A stretch of DNA of 64,000 bases from Antilocapra americana (GCA_007570785.1 ML664161.1:42669293-42733292), one strand, 5' to 3'; positions 33,674-44,118 are shown, counted from the first letter of the stretch. Numbers and translations: made by a program. The notes: generated by a model from the letters alone, not told the origin.

Positions 33674-33848
33674 ATTGTTTATCTCTGAATTAATAGTCTT
33701 TTAGTATTGATCCTGAAAGGAGATATAACTTGAAATTATCAATAAAATCCTATCTGAACTTTCATGATTAAACTAGCAATGCTTGGAGGAACTGTTTAGT
33801 AATGTTCTGATTGAAAAGAGAATTTGTTTTATTCTGGCATCATTCCAG

Positions 33849-34083
33849 TGCTTCCCTGGTGGCTCAGTGGTAAAGAATCTGCCTGCAGTGCAGGAGATGC
33901 AAGAGACTGGGGTTTTGATCTCTGGGTCAGGAAGATCCTCTGGAGGAGGGCATGGCAATGCACTCCAGTATTCTTGCCCGGAAAATCCTATGCCCAAAAG
34001 AACCTGGAGGTTTACGGTCCATTATCCTCTCAAAGAGTCAGACAGACACAACTGAAGGACTGAGCTTGGAGGCACCAATAGCT
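33849..34083 (+). mobile_element. Bov-tA SINE
   Basis: TGCTTCCCTGGTGGCTCAGT to ACACAACTGAAGGACTGAGC. A 9-bp target-site duplication, TCATTCCAG, lies at 33840-33848 and 34084-34092. The GTCGCAAAG region near the tail is altered. Confidence 0.9.
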
Positions 34084-34119
34084 TCATTCCAGCCCCACCC
34101 CCATCCATTAGCAGTATAA

Positions 34120-34526
34120 TGTAAAATTGTGAAAGAGAGAGAGAAAAAGGAGAAAGCGGCGGGGGGGAGTGTCAAGCGAGTGTATACTCCTTGGTTCTGT
34201 CTTGTCACAACAAAGATTTGGAGTGACGGACATTAAAGCCCTCGGCGGGTCACAGCTCTCGGGTCTTGGACAGACCATGTTATAGCTCTTAGACAAATCG
34301 GTGTTACAACTCCATTTTATTTAGATAAAAGTAGAAGAATCCATCCTCGAAGAGTGAGGGCATGCCGACCCAAAGACATGAAAAGAAGAGAGCCCCAGCA
34401 TGTGGGGGGTGAAGACCTCACTCAGGTCCTTGGACCTTCCTTTGACCTTTCCTGGGCTTTCCCCTTCCTTATCTTCTAGCCACCGCCATTTTGAACTACT
34501 GTTTCCTATTCTAACTACCTAACAAA
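34120..34526 (-). mobile_element. solo LTR, class II-like endogenous retrovirus
   Basis: In minus orientation it runs from TGTTAGGTAGTTAG (plus-strand end CTACCTAACA) through the AATAAA of the complement of CCATTTTATTTAG. It continues through a GC-rich R-U5 (complement of CCCTCGGCGGGTCACAGCTC) into a (GA)n stretch and a terminal ...TTTTACA. A weak 7-bp repeat, AGTATAA (34113-34119 and 34527-34533), may be the insertion duplication, but the right edge would leave two unexplained A residues. No viral coding region is attached. Confidence 0.65.
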
Positions 34527-34533
34527 AGTATAA

Positions 34534-35188
34534 AGGTTGGAGGTAAGAAAAAGAAAAGTGAGAGAGAATGAAAATTGTAAAGGAAAGAAAGAAGTGTAAA
34601 GAGAAAGGAATTGTTGAGAATCCATATTGTTAGAGTTTACCCAGTTTTGGGTTAGTCTTGAAAAGAGTGTGAAGGACTGTCTATATATCCAGAATCACCA
34701 TTATTGAAAATGACTGAAACACTGCCTTATTTTTAATTTATGTGTATGCAGGACTGAACATGCCAGTATACAGAAATATTCTGTGATCAAGAGTCTTACT
34801 CTTTCTTCTTCCTCCCTCCTTTTCTTCTCCCCTCCCTCCCTTCCTTCCTTTTTCTTTTCTTTCTTTCCTTTCCTTTTTAGGGTATACAGATTTTTTTTTT
34901 TTTTACAAGATAGTTATTTGGGGATTTAGACTGCAAGATTTGACACCAAATCTTGGAAACCAAGGTTCTGTGTAGTGTAATAGGCCTTAGGGTTTGTATA
35001 TTTTTCTTTTTTCAGTTTTATACATGAACAAAGGAAAGACAGGCACAAGAGACTCTTTCATTTGCCATGGTCCACTTCCTTGGGTGCCATTTCTTTCTTT
35101 GTTCAGAGATGAAGATTCTGTGTATTCTCACACTGAACACAGGCAGTTTTTCTCTTGCTGTATGTTAAAGGGTATCATATATTTTGAA
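34534..35188. other. purine- and pyrimidine-rich low-complexity sequence
   Basis: 34540-34615 is G/A-rich (AGTGAGAGAGAATG, GGAAAGAAAGAAG). 34798-34876 is an almost pure C/T tract (CCTCCCTCCCTTCCTTCCTT), followed by a T-run at 34891-34904. The strand asymmetry could support triplex-type structure. No gene seen. Confidence 0.6.
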
Positions 35189-35461
35189 CTGCTGCTGCTG
35201 CTAAGTCACTTCAGTCGTGTCCAACTCTGTGCAACCCCATAGACAGCAGCCCACCAGGCTCCCCTGTCCCTGGGATTCTCTAGGCAAGAACACTGGAGTG
35301 GGTTGCCATTTCCTTCTCCAGTGCATGAGAGTGAAAAGTGAAAGTGAAGCTGCTCAGTCGTGTCCGACTCTTAGCAACCCCAGGGACTGCAACCTACTGG
35401 GTCCTCCATCCATGGGATTTTCCAGGCAAGAGTACTGGAGTGGGTTGCCATTGCCTTCTCT
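35189..35461 (-). mobile_element. Bov-A2 SINE (dimer)
   Basis: Begins with (TGC)n (CTGCTGCTGCTAAGTCACTT), the complement of the AGC tail. Both monomers are present, joined by GAGTGAAAAGTGAAAGTGAA. It ends CATTGCCTTCTCT. Confidence 0.93.
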
Positions 35462-36214
35462 GATTTTTAACTGAGGGACACATTTATAATTTGAAAGTGA
35501 GATTTTTTTATCTATCATTTTCATGAAAGATCTCTAAATTTTTGACAAGAGATATTTGGCTATAATTGGTCACATTTGTCTGTCTTCATTTTAAGGATCT
35601 CTGTGGTACTGAAATTTCTGTGTAAAGAATTTGAAGAGCATTCAATTATATAGAGCCCATACAACATGTTTACTTATCCTTCTTCTATTATCTCAGCTAA
35701 TTATATTTCTTTCCAAATGCAAAACAAGGTTGCTAAACGTTGTGTGTGTGTTTTGATGGAGGAGAGGCAAAGACAAAGAAGGAAAGTGAGCAGTCACTGC
35801 ATTCCAGCCAATAAGCCCATTTCTAGGAAGAAGGATTTTATTATGAATAATTTGTTTTTAATTCTTCACTTTTAAATTAGTAGATTTTAAAATATTTGTT
35901 ACAATGTGATTGAAACTAATTGAAATAGAAAGTTTACCTTTTGCTTTACTTTCTGTTGTAATAAGTTGGGTATTGGATTAATATCTATAACTTTTATACA
36001 CAGCTGATGACTGAAAAATAGCAATTTTTATATAACCCCAAATGTTTTATAAGTGAAAACCTAAACATTTTGCTTTGTTACTTCAGAAATTATATATGGT
36101 AGAAAGGCAAAATGTTCATATCTTACTGGATATTTAGTTGCTATCACCAGTGTGAACTTGGAGTAAATATTATTTTTTAATAAGTATTCTTAAGAAACTG
36201 AGATTTACTGCAAC
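35462..36214. other. no recognisable feature
   Basis: AT-rich; a 69-codon frame at 35666-35875 has no recognisable content. No repeat named. Confidence 0.35.
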
Positions 36215-36325
36215 TTCCCTTATACCAGGCACTTATCTGGTCTCACATAATGCTCCAAAGATCTCTTAGCATGTATAAACTCAAATTTATAGAAGATGAA
36301 ATTGAGGCCCAAAGTATGTAGGTAA
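36215..36325 (-). mobile_element. MIR SINE relic
   Basis: Complement of MIR: TACCAGGCACTTATCTGGTC, then ATAGAAGATGAAATTGAGGC. Adjacent to, but distinct from, the following L2. Confidence 0.55.
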
Positions 36326-36329
36326 GAAC

Positions 36330-36990
36330 TAAGATGATTCAGGACCTAATTACAAATCTCTGTCCACTTTTCTTCATTTCCATTGCTGCCTTCTTAGGAG
36401 AGGTTACCATGATCTTTATCCTGAACCATTGGGTTAGTCCACTAACTGGTCTCCTCACTAACTGTCTTGTTGTTTGCAATCCATTCTGCTTGAGAAACAG
36501 ATTTATTCTTGGATTATGTCCAAGAAGTATACTTCAGTGACTTCTCATTTCATTTAGAGTAAAATTCTGTAAGGTCTATGTCTCTGTTTCTCTTTGACCT
36601 CACCTTAAATCTTAGCCTCCTTTTAGCTTACAATATTTTAGCCACACTGATGTCCTTTCTGTTTCTAGTCAATGTCAAGTGCTTTTCTACTTTGGAGTTT
36701 TCCCACATGCTATTTCCTGCCCTGACTTTCTGCATCATTGGATGCATTTCACCGTAAAATGTCACTTTTTGGAAACATTTTTATTTTCCCCTTGCCTGCA
36801 TCTTTACTAGTGATTGTTAGAGAATCTTCTTAATTTGTAATTAACTGTTTCCTTTTTGTTTGTTTTTTCACCATATATCCTCCTCTCTTATAACCCTGAA
36901 ATCTCTGTGAAGTCAGAACTATTTAATTTTATTTGCTACTCTTGTACAATGTCCAACACTGTAGGCACCCAGTAAATACTTGCTAGAAGA
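36330..36990 (+). mobile_element. L2 LINE, 3' end
   Basis: Ordered L2 blocks: ACTGGTCTCCTCACTAACTG, GTAAAATTCTGTAAGGTCTA, GAGTTTTCCCACATGCTATT, CTCTGTGAAGTCAGAACTAT and the ending TAGGCACCCAGTAAATACTT. The 68-codon frame at 36334-36540 is an L2 remnant. Confidence 0.8.
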
Positions 36991-37302
36991 CTGTACAACT
37001 AAATATATACGTACATATATACGTATATTCTCCACCATAAAATATTCTCATATTGATTAAATATAGCCATAAAATCTATCCTTTTGGTAATGTATATTTT
37101 ATTCTTTACTGCAATGGGTATTTTTGTTGTCCCTTAGCAAAGTCTGTAATATGTAAAATGATGGCTTTTCTTTTATTTCCTTTAAATATTATTCCTTGTT
37201 CAGAACATGCTATCTTCCTAATAGGTCACCCTGAAACATATTGTGGCTTTGTGTTTTAGCAAATATCTAACAGAACCATAAATTATAGTGTCACTGAACT
37301 GA

Positions 37303-37580
37303 CTGCTGCTGCTGCTAAGTCACTTCAGTCATGTCATGTCCAACTCTGTGCAACCCTATAGACGGCAGCCCACCAGGCTCCCCTGTCCCTGGGATTCTCC
37401 AGGTAAGAACACTGGAGTAGGTTGCCATTTCCTTCTCCAATGCATGAAAGCGAAAAGTGAAAGTAAAGTCTCAGTCATGTCTGACTCTTAGCGACCCCAA
37501 GGACTGCAGCCCACCAGGCTCCTCTATCCGTGGGATTTTCCAGGCAAGAGTACTGGAGTGGGGTGCCATTGCCTTCTCCG
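37303..37580 (-). mobile_element. Bov-A2 SINE (dimer)
   Basis: Complete dimer starting with (TGC)n and ending GCCATTGCCTTCTCCG. A perfect 13-bp target-site duplication, GTCACTGAACTGA, lies at 37290-37302 and 37581-37593. A 5-bp ATGTC duplication is seen in its first monomer. Confidence 0.97.
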
Positions 37581-37593
37581 GTCACTGAACTGA

Positions 37594-38189
37594 AGCACAT
37601 CTTAAATCCTATCTATTCCCATCACCCCCTTGAAGCCTAAGCTTCCTCTGCAGATTCTTCAGCAAATGGTCCTAGAAGCAGTTTTTGGAGGTTACCAGGC
37701 TCAAGGAACTATCTTTTAAGAAAATCCATCTAATTTTTAATCTTTTAATAGCCTGCTGTTAATGTTTAGGTAGAGTTTTATGTATTAGCACATTCCAAGA
37801 TTCTCTTATTAAATTTTCACTATTGATACTCTTATATTAATTTAAAATCTCTTCAGTTTAACCTATTTTTGCTATATGTTTTTATTTAAAAACTTAATTA
37901 AGGTAATATTTTCCTGAATTAGTATAGTGATATTTTTTGGTTCAGATTTTCAGGTTGTTAATAAACTTAATGATGAAAATAAGAATACTGAAAAGTTTTC
38001 TGCAGAATAGTTCCATCTATATCTGTTTGCATTTTTTATTGTGCCAATTCTGTTGTTTCAATCAGTCACTGTAGTCACGTCAATCAGTTTAATGTTTCAA
38101 GTAAAATTCTGACAAATTAATTTTTTACTTGACTCCTCTGAAAAACAAATCAATTTTATTGATAAAATTGAGTAAAATATAGTTTATGA
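37594..38189. other. no recognisable feature
   Basis: AT-rich, without a recognisable element or frame. Confidence 0.4.
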
Positions 38190-38280
38190 TTACAGCTTTT
38201 TTATTTTTAAAATTTGATTGGAGTATATTTGATTTACAATGTTGTGTTAGTTTCAGGCATATAGCAAAGTGAATCAGTTA

Positions 38281-38486
38281 TGTGTGCTAAGTTGCTTCTG
38301 TTGTGTCTGACTCTGTGTGACCCTATGGACTGTAGCCCGCCAGGCTACTCTCTCCATGGAATTCTCCAGGCAAGAATACTGGAGCAGATTGTCCTTTCCT
38401 CTAGGGGATCTTCTTGACTCAGGGATTGGACTTGCATCTCTGTGTCTCCTGGATTGGCAGGCAGGTTCTTTACCACTAGTGACACC
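38281..38486 (-). mobile_element. Bov-tA SINE inside L1
   Basis: TGTGTGCTAAGTTGCTTCTG to GGTTCTTTACCACTAGTGAC. The outer end of the tRNA-like head (the GGGAAGCC complement) is missing. Confidence 0.88.
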
Positions 38487-38734
38487 ATACATATACATAT
38501 ATCCACTCATTTTTAGATTCTTTTCCCATATAGGCCATTCCAGAGTATGGAGTAGAGTTCCCTGTGCTATACAGTAGGTTCTTATTAGTTATCTATTTTA
38601 TATGTGGTAGTATGTAATGTCAATCCTAATCTCCCAGTTTATCCTTTCCCCCCTTACCCTCTGATAGCCATAAGTTTGTTTTCTATATCTATGATTCTAT
38701 TTCTATTTTCAATTTATTTATCTATTTTTAAATT

Positions 38735-39168
38735 TTATTTATTTATTTTTTTCTTTACATTATTGTGTTGGTTTTGCCATACATTGACATGAATCCGCCA
38801 TGGGTATGCATGTGTTCCCCTTCCAGAACCCCCCACCCACCTCCCTCCTGATTCCATCCCTCTGGGTCTTGGTAAATTCAAAAAAAATTGAAATCATTCC
38901 AAGCATCTTTTCTGACCCCAATGCATTAAGATTAGATGGCAAATGCAGGAGAAAAACCTTTAAAAATTCCAACACGGAGGCTCAATAACAGGCTGCTGAA
39001 TAACCAACAAATCACAGAAGAAATAAAAAAAGAAATCAAAATATGCATAGAAATGAATGAAAATGAAAACACAACAACCCAAAACCTATGGGACACTGTA
39101 AAAGCTAAGGGGAAGGTTCATAGCAATACAGGCTTATCTCAGGAAACAAGAAAAAAGTCAAATAAATA
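38735..39168 (-). mobile_element. young L1 with 5' inversion
   Basis: 38735-38868 is the complement of a bovine-type L1 3' end (TTGTGTTGGTTTTGCCATAC, CATGAATCCGCCATGGGTAT). At 38869 it switches to sense ORF2 sequence just after the endonuclease domain (TTGAAATCATTCCAAGCATC, AACAAATCACAGAAGAAATA). The plus frame 38936-39169 shows LNNRLLNNQQITEEIKKEIK and NENENTTTQNLWDTVKA. The flanks share ATCTATTTTTAAA / ATCTATTTTTTAAA, a target-site duplication with one extra T. The inverted and direct parts are about 4 kb apart in an intact L1. Confidence 0.88.
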
Positions 39169-39562
39169 ATCTATTTTTTAAATAACTTCATTTTTGCCAC
39201 TTTTTAGATTCCACATATAAACATGTCATATATTTATCTTTCTGTGTCTGGCTAACTTAACTCAGTATGACAGACTCTACATCCATCCATGTTGCTGTAA
39301 ATGGCATTATTGTGTTCTTTTTTATGGCTGAGTAATGTTCCGTTGTATGTATGTACCACATCGTCTTTATCTATTCCTCTGTTGGTGGGTATTTAGATTG
39401 CTTCCATGTTCTGACTATTGTAATTAGCACTGCAATGAACATTGGGGTGCACATATCTTTTCAAATTATGGTGTTTCTCTGGGTATATATGCCTAGGAGT
39501 GAGATTGTTGGGTCATATGGTAGTCTATTTTGAGTTTTTTAAGGAACCTCCATACTGTTCTC

Positions 39563-39786
39563 TGGGCTTCCCAGGTTGCAGAGTGGTAAAAAAAAATCTG
39601 CCTGCCAATTCAGGAGATGCAAAAGACATGGATTCTATTCTTGGACTGGAAAGATCCCCTGGAGAAGGAAATGACAACCCACTCTAGTATTCGTGCTTAG
39701 AAAATTCCGTGGACAGAGTAGACTGGTAGGCTACCATCCATGGGGTTGCAGAGGGCCTGAAACTACCAAGCACCCAAGCACATGTA
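39563..39786 (+). mobile_element. Bov-tA SINE inside L1
   Basis: GGGCTTCCCAGGTTGCAGAG to ACTACCAAGCACCCAAGCAC, with an A-run in the AAAGAATC box region. A 12-bp target-site duplication, CATACTGTTCTC, lies at 39551-39562 and 39787-39798. Confidence 0.95.
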
Positions 39787-40005
39787 CATACTGTTCTCCA
39801 TGCTGTCAGTACCAATTTACATTCCGACCAACTGTGTAGAAGGGTTGACTTTTTTTCACACCCTCTCCAGATTTATTCTTTGTAGATTTTTTGATTGAGA
39901 CTGATGTGAGGTAATACCTTATTGAAGTTTCGGTTTCCATTTCTCTAGTAATTATTGCTGTTGAGTAGCTTTTCATGTGCTTTTTGGTCATCTGTATTTA
40001 TGGCT

Positions 40006-40207
40006 GGGCTTCCTGGTGGCTCAGTGAAGAATTCACCTGCAATGCAGCAGCTCCAGGTTTGACCCCAGTGTTGGGAAGATCCCCTGGAGATGGGAATGTC
40101 TAGCCACTCCAGTATTTTTTCCCAGAGAATTCCATGGACAGAGGAGCCTGGTATCTACAATCCATGGCATTACAAAGAGTTAGAGATGACTGAGTGACTA
40201 ACACACA
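40006..40207 (+). mobile_element. Bov-tA SINE
   Basis: GGGCTTCCTGGTGGCTCAGT to ATGACTGAGTGACTAACACA. TGTATTTATGGCT before and ATGTATGGCT after may be a decayed target-site duplication within the old L1. Confidence 0.9.
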
Positions 40208-40273
40208 TTTTACCATGTATGGCTACAACTTCTTAAGATATTTTCCCAATGTTTCATCATTTAATTTACCAAA

Positions 40274-40471
40274 TCAGTTCAATTCTGTTCAGTTCAGTCT
40301 TTCAGTTGTGTCTGACTCTTTGTGACCCCATGAACCGCAGCACGCCAGGCCTCCCTGTCCTTACCAGCTCCCGTAGTCCACCCAAACCCATGTCCATTGA
40401 GTCGGTTATGCCATCCAAACTTCTCATCCTCTGTCGTCCCGTTCTTTTCCTGCCCTCAATCTTACCCAACT
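40274..40471 (-). mobile_element. BovB 3' terminus fragment
   Basis: ATCAGTTCAATTCTGTTCAG to CTGCCCTCAATCTTACCCAA: about 200 bases of BovB 3' end in complement. The next BovB 3' terminus follows immediately in the same orientation. Confidence 0.9.
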
Positions 40472-42405
40472 CAGTTAAGTTCGGTTCAGTCTCTCAGTCG
40501 TGTCCAACTCTTTGCGACCCCATGAACTGCACCACGCCAGGCCTCCCTGTCCATCACCCACTCCCAGAGTCCACCCTAACCTATGTCCAAACAGTCAGTG
40601 ATGTGACTCAGCCATCTCATTCTCTGTCATCCCCTTCTCCTCCTGCCCTCAATCTTTTCCAGCATCAGGGTCCTTTTCCAATGAGTCAGCTCTTCATATC
40701 AGGTGGCCAAAGTATTGGAGTTTCATCTTCAACATCAATCCTTCCAATGAACAACTAGGACAGATCTTTAGAATGGACTGATTGAATCTCCTAGCACGCC
40801 AAGGGACTCTCAAGAGTCTTCTCCAACACCACAGTTCAAAAGCATTAATTCTTCAGTGCTCAGCATTCTTTAGAGTCCAACTCTCACATCCATATACATG
40901 ACTACTGGAAAAACCATAGCCTTGAATAGACACACCTTTGTTGGCAAAGTAATGTCTCTGCTTTATAATATGCTGCCTAGGTTGGTCATAAAAGAAGTAA
41001 GCGTCTTTTAATTTCATTGCTGCAATTACCATCTGCAGTGATTTGGGAGCCCAGAAAAATAAAATCAGCCATTGTTTCTACTGTTTCCCCATCTATCTGC
41101 CACAAAGTGATGGGACCAGATGCCATGATCTTAGTTTTCTGAATGTTGAGCTTTAAGCCAATTTTTTCACTTTCCTCTTTCACTTTCATCAAGAGGCTCT
41201 TTAGTTCGTCTTAACTTTCTGCCATAAGGGTGGTATCATCTGCATATCTGAGGTTATTGATATTTCTCCCGGCAATCTTGATTTTAGCTTGTGCGTCCTC
41301 CAGCCCAGAATTTCTCATGATGTACTCTGCATAGAAGTTAAATAAGCAGGGTGACAATATACAGCCTTGACATACTCCTTTTCCTATTTGGAACCAGGCT
41401 GTTCCATGTCTAGTTCTAACTGTTGCTTCCTGACCTGCATACAGGTTTCTCAAGAGGCAGGTCAGGTGGTCTGATATTCCCATCTCTTTTAGAATTTTCC
41501 ACAGTTTATTGTGATCCACACAGTCAAAGGTGTTAGCATAGTCAATAAAGCAGAAATGAATGTTTTTCTGGAACTCTCTTGCTTTTTCGAAGATCCAGCG
41601 GATGTTGGCAATTTGATCTCTGGTTCCTCTGCCTTTTCTAAAACAAGCTTGAACATCTGGAAATTCACGGTTCACGTACTGCTGAAGCCTGGCTTGGAGA
41701 AATTTTAGCATTACTTTACCAGCGTGTGAGATGAATGCATTTGTGCCGTAGTTTGAGCATTCTTGGGTGTTGCCTTTCTTTGGGATTGGAATGAAAACTG
41801 ATCTTTTCCAGTCTTGTGGCCACTGCTGAGTTTTCCAAATTTGCTGGCATATTGAGTGTAGCACTTTCACAGCATCATCTTTCAGGATCTGAAGTAGCTC
41901 AACTGGAATTCCATCACCTCCACTAGTGTTGTTCATAGTGGTGCTTCCTAAGGCCCACTTGACTTCACATTCCAGGATATCTGGCTCTAGATGAGTGAGC
42001 ACACCATCGTGATTATCTGGGTCGTGAAGATCTATTTTGTAGAGTTCTGTGTATTCTTGTCACGTCTTCTTAGTATCTACTGCTCCTGTTAGGTCCCTAC
42101 AATTTTTGTCCTTTATTGAGCCCATCTTTGCATAAAATGTTCCCTTGGTATTTCTAATGTTCTTGAAGAGATCTCTAGTCTTTCCCATTCTATTGTTTTC
42201 CTCTATTTCTTTTCATTGATAGCTGAGGAAGGCTTTCTATCTCTCCTTGCTATTCTTTGGCACTCTGCATTCAGATGGCATATCTTTTCCTTTCTCCTTT
42301 TCTTTTCACAGCTATTTGTCAGGCCTCCTCAGACAGCCATTTTGCTTTTTCGCATTTCTTTTTCTTGGGGATTGTCTTGATTCCTGTCTCCTGTACAATG
42401 TCTCT
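40472..42405 (-). mobile_element. BovB LINE, 5'-truncated (1.9 kb)
   Basis: Begins TCAGTTAAGTTCGGTTCAGT, the 3' terminus in complement. It runs through the ORF2 C-terminal region and the whole reverse transcriptase domain to GTCTCCTGTACAATGTCTC, where it is truncated within the linker before the endonuclease. It is among the best preserved copies in the window. Confidence 0.95.
40986..42002 (-). pseudogene. BovB ORF2 reverse transcriptase, YADD motif intact
   Basis: A single 263-codon frame (41211-42002) spans the reverse transcriptase core in order: the IPVELLQILK region, FIPIPKKGNTQECSNY, FRKGRGTRDQIANIRW, FCFIDYANTFDCVDHNKLW, CLFNFYAEYI and NNLRYADDTTLMAES. The YADD codons lie at 41235-41246. 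A stop then separates it from a 68-codon frame (40986-41192) continuing with KLNIQKTKIMASGP. The endonuclease domain is absent, so the copy is not autonomous. The core is nevertheless notably uncorrupted, suggesting a fairly recent insertion. Confidence 0.93.
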
Positions 42406-43308
42406 AATGCCTACTAATTTTGAAGAATGTAGGGATACCACTTTTCAACATTAAAACAAAAAGATAGAAAGAAAAGAAAATTCAAGTTCGTTTTAAATAA
42501 AGTGTACTGTGTTCTGAATGTCATCACACTTTCATCCTCCAAGACTTTGCCAGTGCACAATCAACTGTTAAGTAAACACTTGTTAACACTTGCTGTGTGT
42601 ACTACTACTTACCCCTTTTCCTCAACTATATTGTCAGCCTTTCTTCTTAGTATATAAAGTTGTGTAAACATCTTCCATCAAATATGCAAAAAATAAGCAA
42701 ATACAACACAGAAAGATTGTGTTTTAAAGATTCTCTGTTACTACTTTCTTCTCTCAATTAAAAATTTCAGGAAGGAATTTTTAATTCTTCACTTCTCATT
42801 TCTTCTATAGTTCACTGAAAACTGACTTCTGTCCATAAAGTGTAATTTATATTATTCCCAATGAGATAAAGCATCATAAAATAGTCAGATTCAATAGAAT
42901 ATATTCAGTCTTGACCTTACTTTGTATCTTCGATATTTTTAACATTTTTGGCAGCTTCTTTCTTTGGAAATTCTGTCTTCTCATTAGTTTTTGGTTTTCT
43001 CTTGTTTCTCTCTGGCCTCTCTTAAGATTCCTTTGTAGGCTTTTTCTTCTTTCTGTCCCTATATATTTCTTCTTCCTCCTTGAATATATTTTCAAAATTT
43101 TCTTGGACATTTATATATTTTTCCTTTGAGACATGTTTCAGTTTCCTTTGATAATTTTTCTGTTGGGTTATTTGTATTTTTTCTTCCTGACTTTTTTTCG
43201 TTTGTTACCTGACTTAGATTTTCTCCTGGAATGAATTCCTCATTTATGCATTTTTTGTGTGTGTGCTATACACATTTCCTATACTATTTTAACATAATTT
43301 TTTCATTT
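42406..43308. other. unassigned; possible Lys/Glu-rich coding relic on the minus strand
   Basis: The relic at 42913-43253 is listed separately. 42406-42912 shows no repeat or gene that I recognise. Confidence 0.35.
42913..43253 (-). pseudogene. possible decayed coding fragment, Lys/Glu-rich
   Basis: On the minus strand about 110 codons can be read in one direction, with one frameshift near 43107 and one in-frame TAA near 43024. The first part contains NEEFIPGENLSQVTNEKKSG and the second EEEEIYRDRKKKKPTKES, then KTEFPKKEAAKNVKNIEDTK. The composition (Lys, Glu, Asn, Thr) and polar spacing resemble disordered nuclear proteins. A purine-rich strand can also mimic this by chance. No poly(A), target-site duplication or clear splice sites were seen, and no family is recognised. 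Confidence 0.22.
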
Positions 43309-43317
43309 AATAGGAAA

Positions 43318-43507
43318 TGCTTTCCTGGTAGCTCAGCTGGTAAAGAATCTGTTTGTGACTCAGGAGAGAGACCTAGGTTCAGTCCCTGGGTTGGGAAGAC
43401 CCCCTAGAGAAGGGAAAAGCTACCCACTCCAGTATTCTGGTCTGGAGAATTCTATGGACTATACAGTCCATGGGTTGGAAAGAGTCGAGTGACTGAGTGA
43501 CTTTCAC
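43318..43507 (+). mobile_element. Bov-tA2 SINE
   Basis: TGCTTTCCTGGTAGCTCAGC through GTGACTGAGTGACTTTCAC. A 9-bp target-site duplication, AATAGGAAA, lies at 43309-43317 and 43508-43516. Confidence 0.95.
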
Positions 43508-43764
43508 AATAGGAAACGTAGAAATTACTGTATAGCCCTTAATCTGTATGCTTGAAAACTCTGTGGGTAGAGGTTCCTTGATGTTCTTCACACCCCACCT
43601 GAATCCAAACTTATTGAATTATTTTCTGAGCTTTTGTTTGAAAACTAAAAATTTACTTTTGCAGTTAAGCATCACAGTTGCCTAGATTCTCCTATTCCCC
43701 AATTCTCCCTACTGTACTTTCTCATATTTTTTCAGGCAGTGAGTACAAATCAGTTAAAAATTGT

Positions 43765-44118
43765 TGGGTTATGCTATAACAGCATTCGACTACATCAACT
43801 CAGGTTTCTATAACAAAAATGCTATAAATGTAATGGCTTATCAACAAGGAAAGTTGGAGGCTGGAAGTCTGAGCTCATGGTGTCAGCATGCTCAGGTTCT
43901 GGTGAGTACTGTCTTCCAGGTTGCAAGCAACTCACTTCTCTTCATATCATCACACCGAGAACTTCCTAGCTCTCTGGCCTTATTCCAATCATGAGAGCTC
44001 CACCCTCAAAATCAAGTTACCTTCCAAAGCCTCCCTTTCTAATATCACTATATTGGGTGTGAGGATTTCAACTATGAATTTGGTGTGGGGAGGGCACAGA
44101 CATTCACTCCATGATAGT
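43765..44118 (-). mobile_element. MaLR-type LTR (MST/MLT1-like)
   Basis: Complement of the MaLR LTR in order: GTTTCTATAACAAAAATGCT, GAGGCTGGAAGTCTGAGCTC, TCCAATCATGAGAGCTCCAC, CCTCCCTTTCTAATATCACT, GTGAGGATTTCAACTATGAA and GACATTCACTCCATGATAG. Two plus-strand frames (43761-43994, 43921-44172) are antisense to it. It is an old solo LTR with no internal region. Confidence 0.75.

Larger units (their letters stand above)
38190..40010 (-). mobile_element. old L1, host of several later insertions
   Basis: Complement of an artiodactyl L1 3' UTR and ORF2 end. Pieces: 38190-38280 (TATATTTGATTTACAATGTT), 38487-38734 (CCCTGTGCTATACAGTAGGT), 39169-39562 (TGGCATTATTGTGTTCTTTT, GTGAGATTGTTGGGTCATAT) and 39787-40005 (CACACCCTCTCCAGATTTAT). 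Joining the pieces restores the normal L1 order. The interruptions are a Bov-tA, a young L1 and another Bov-tA, and a further Bov-tA lies at its right edge. Confidence 0.85.

Noticed and set aside
31005..34526. A possible endogenous provirus between the LTR-like blocks
   Set aside because: The blocks differ from each other and the DNA between them is BovB, L2 and Bov-tA; no gag, pol or env sequence is visible.
37303..37580. Tandem repeated blocks that might suggest a CRISPR-like or satellite array
   Set aside because: The two units are the monomers of a Bov-A2 dimer; there are no regular spacers and the genome is mammalian.
38936..39169. 78-codon Lys/Asn-rich frame as a novel small gene
   Set aside because: It is L1 ORF2 sequence in the inverted part of a young L1 with recognisable flanking duplication.
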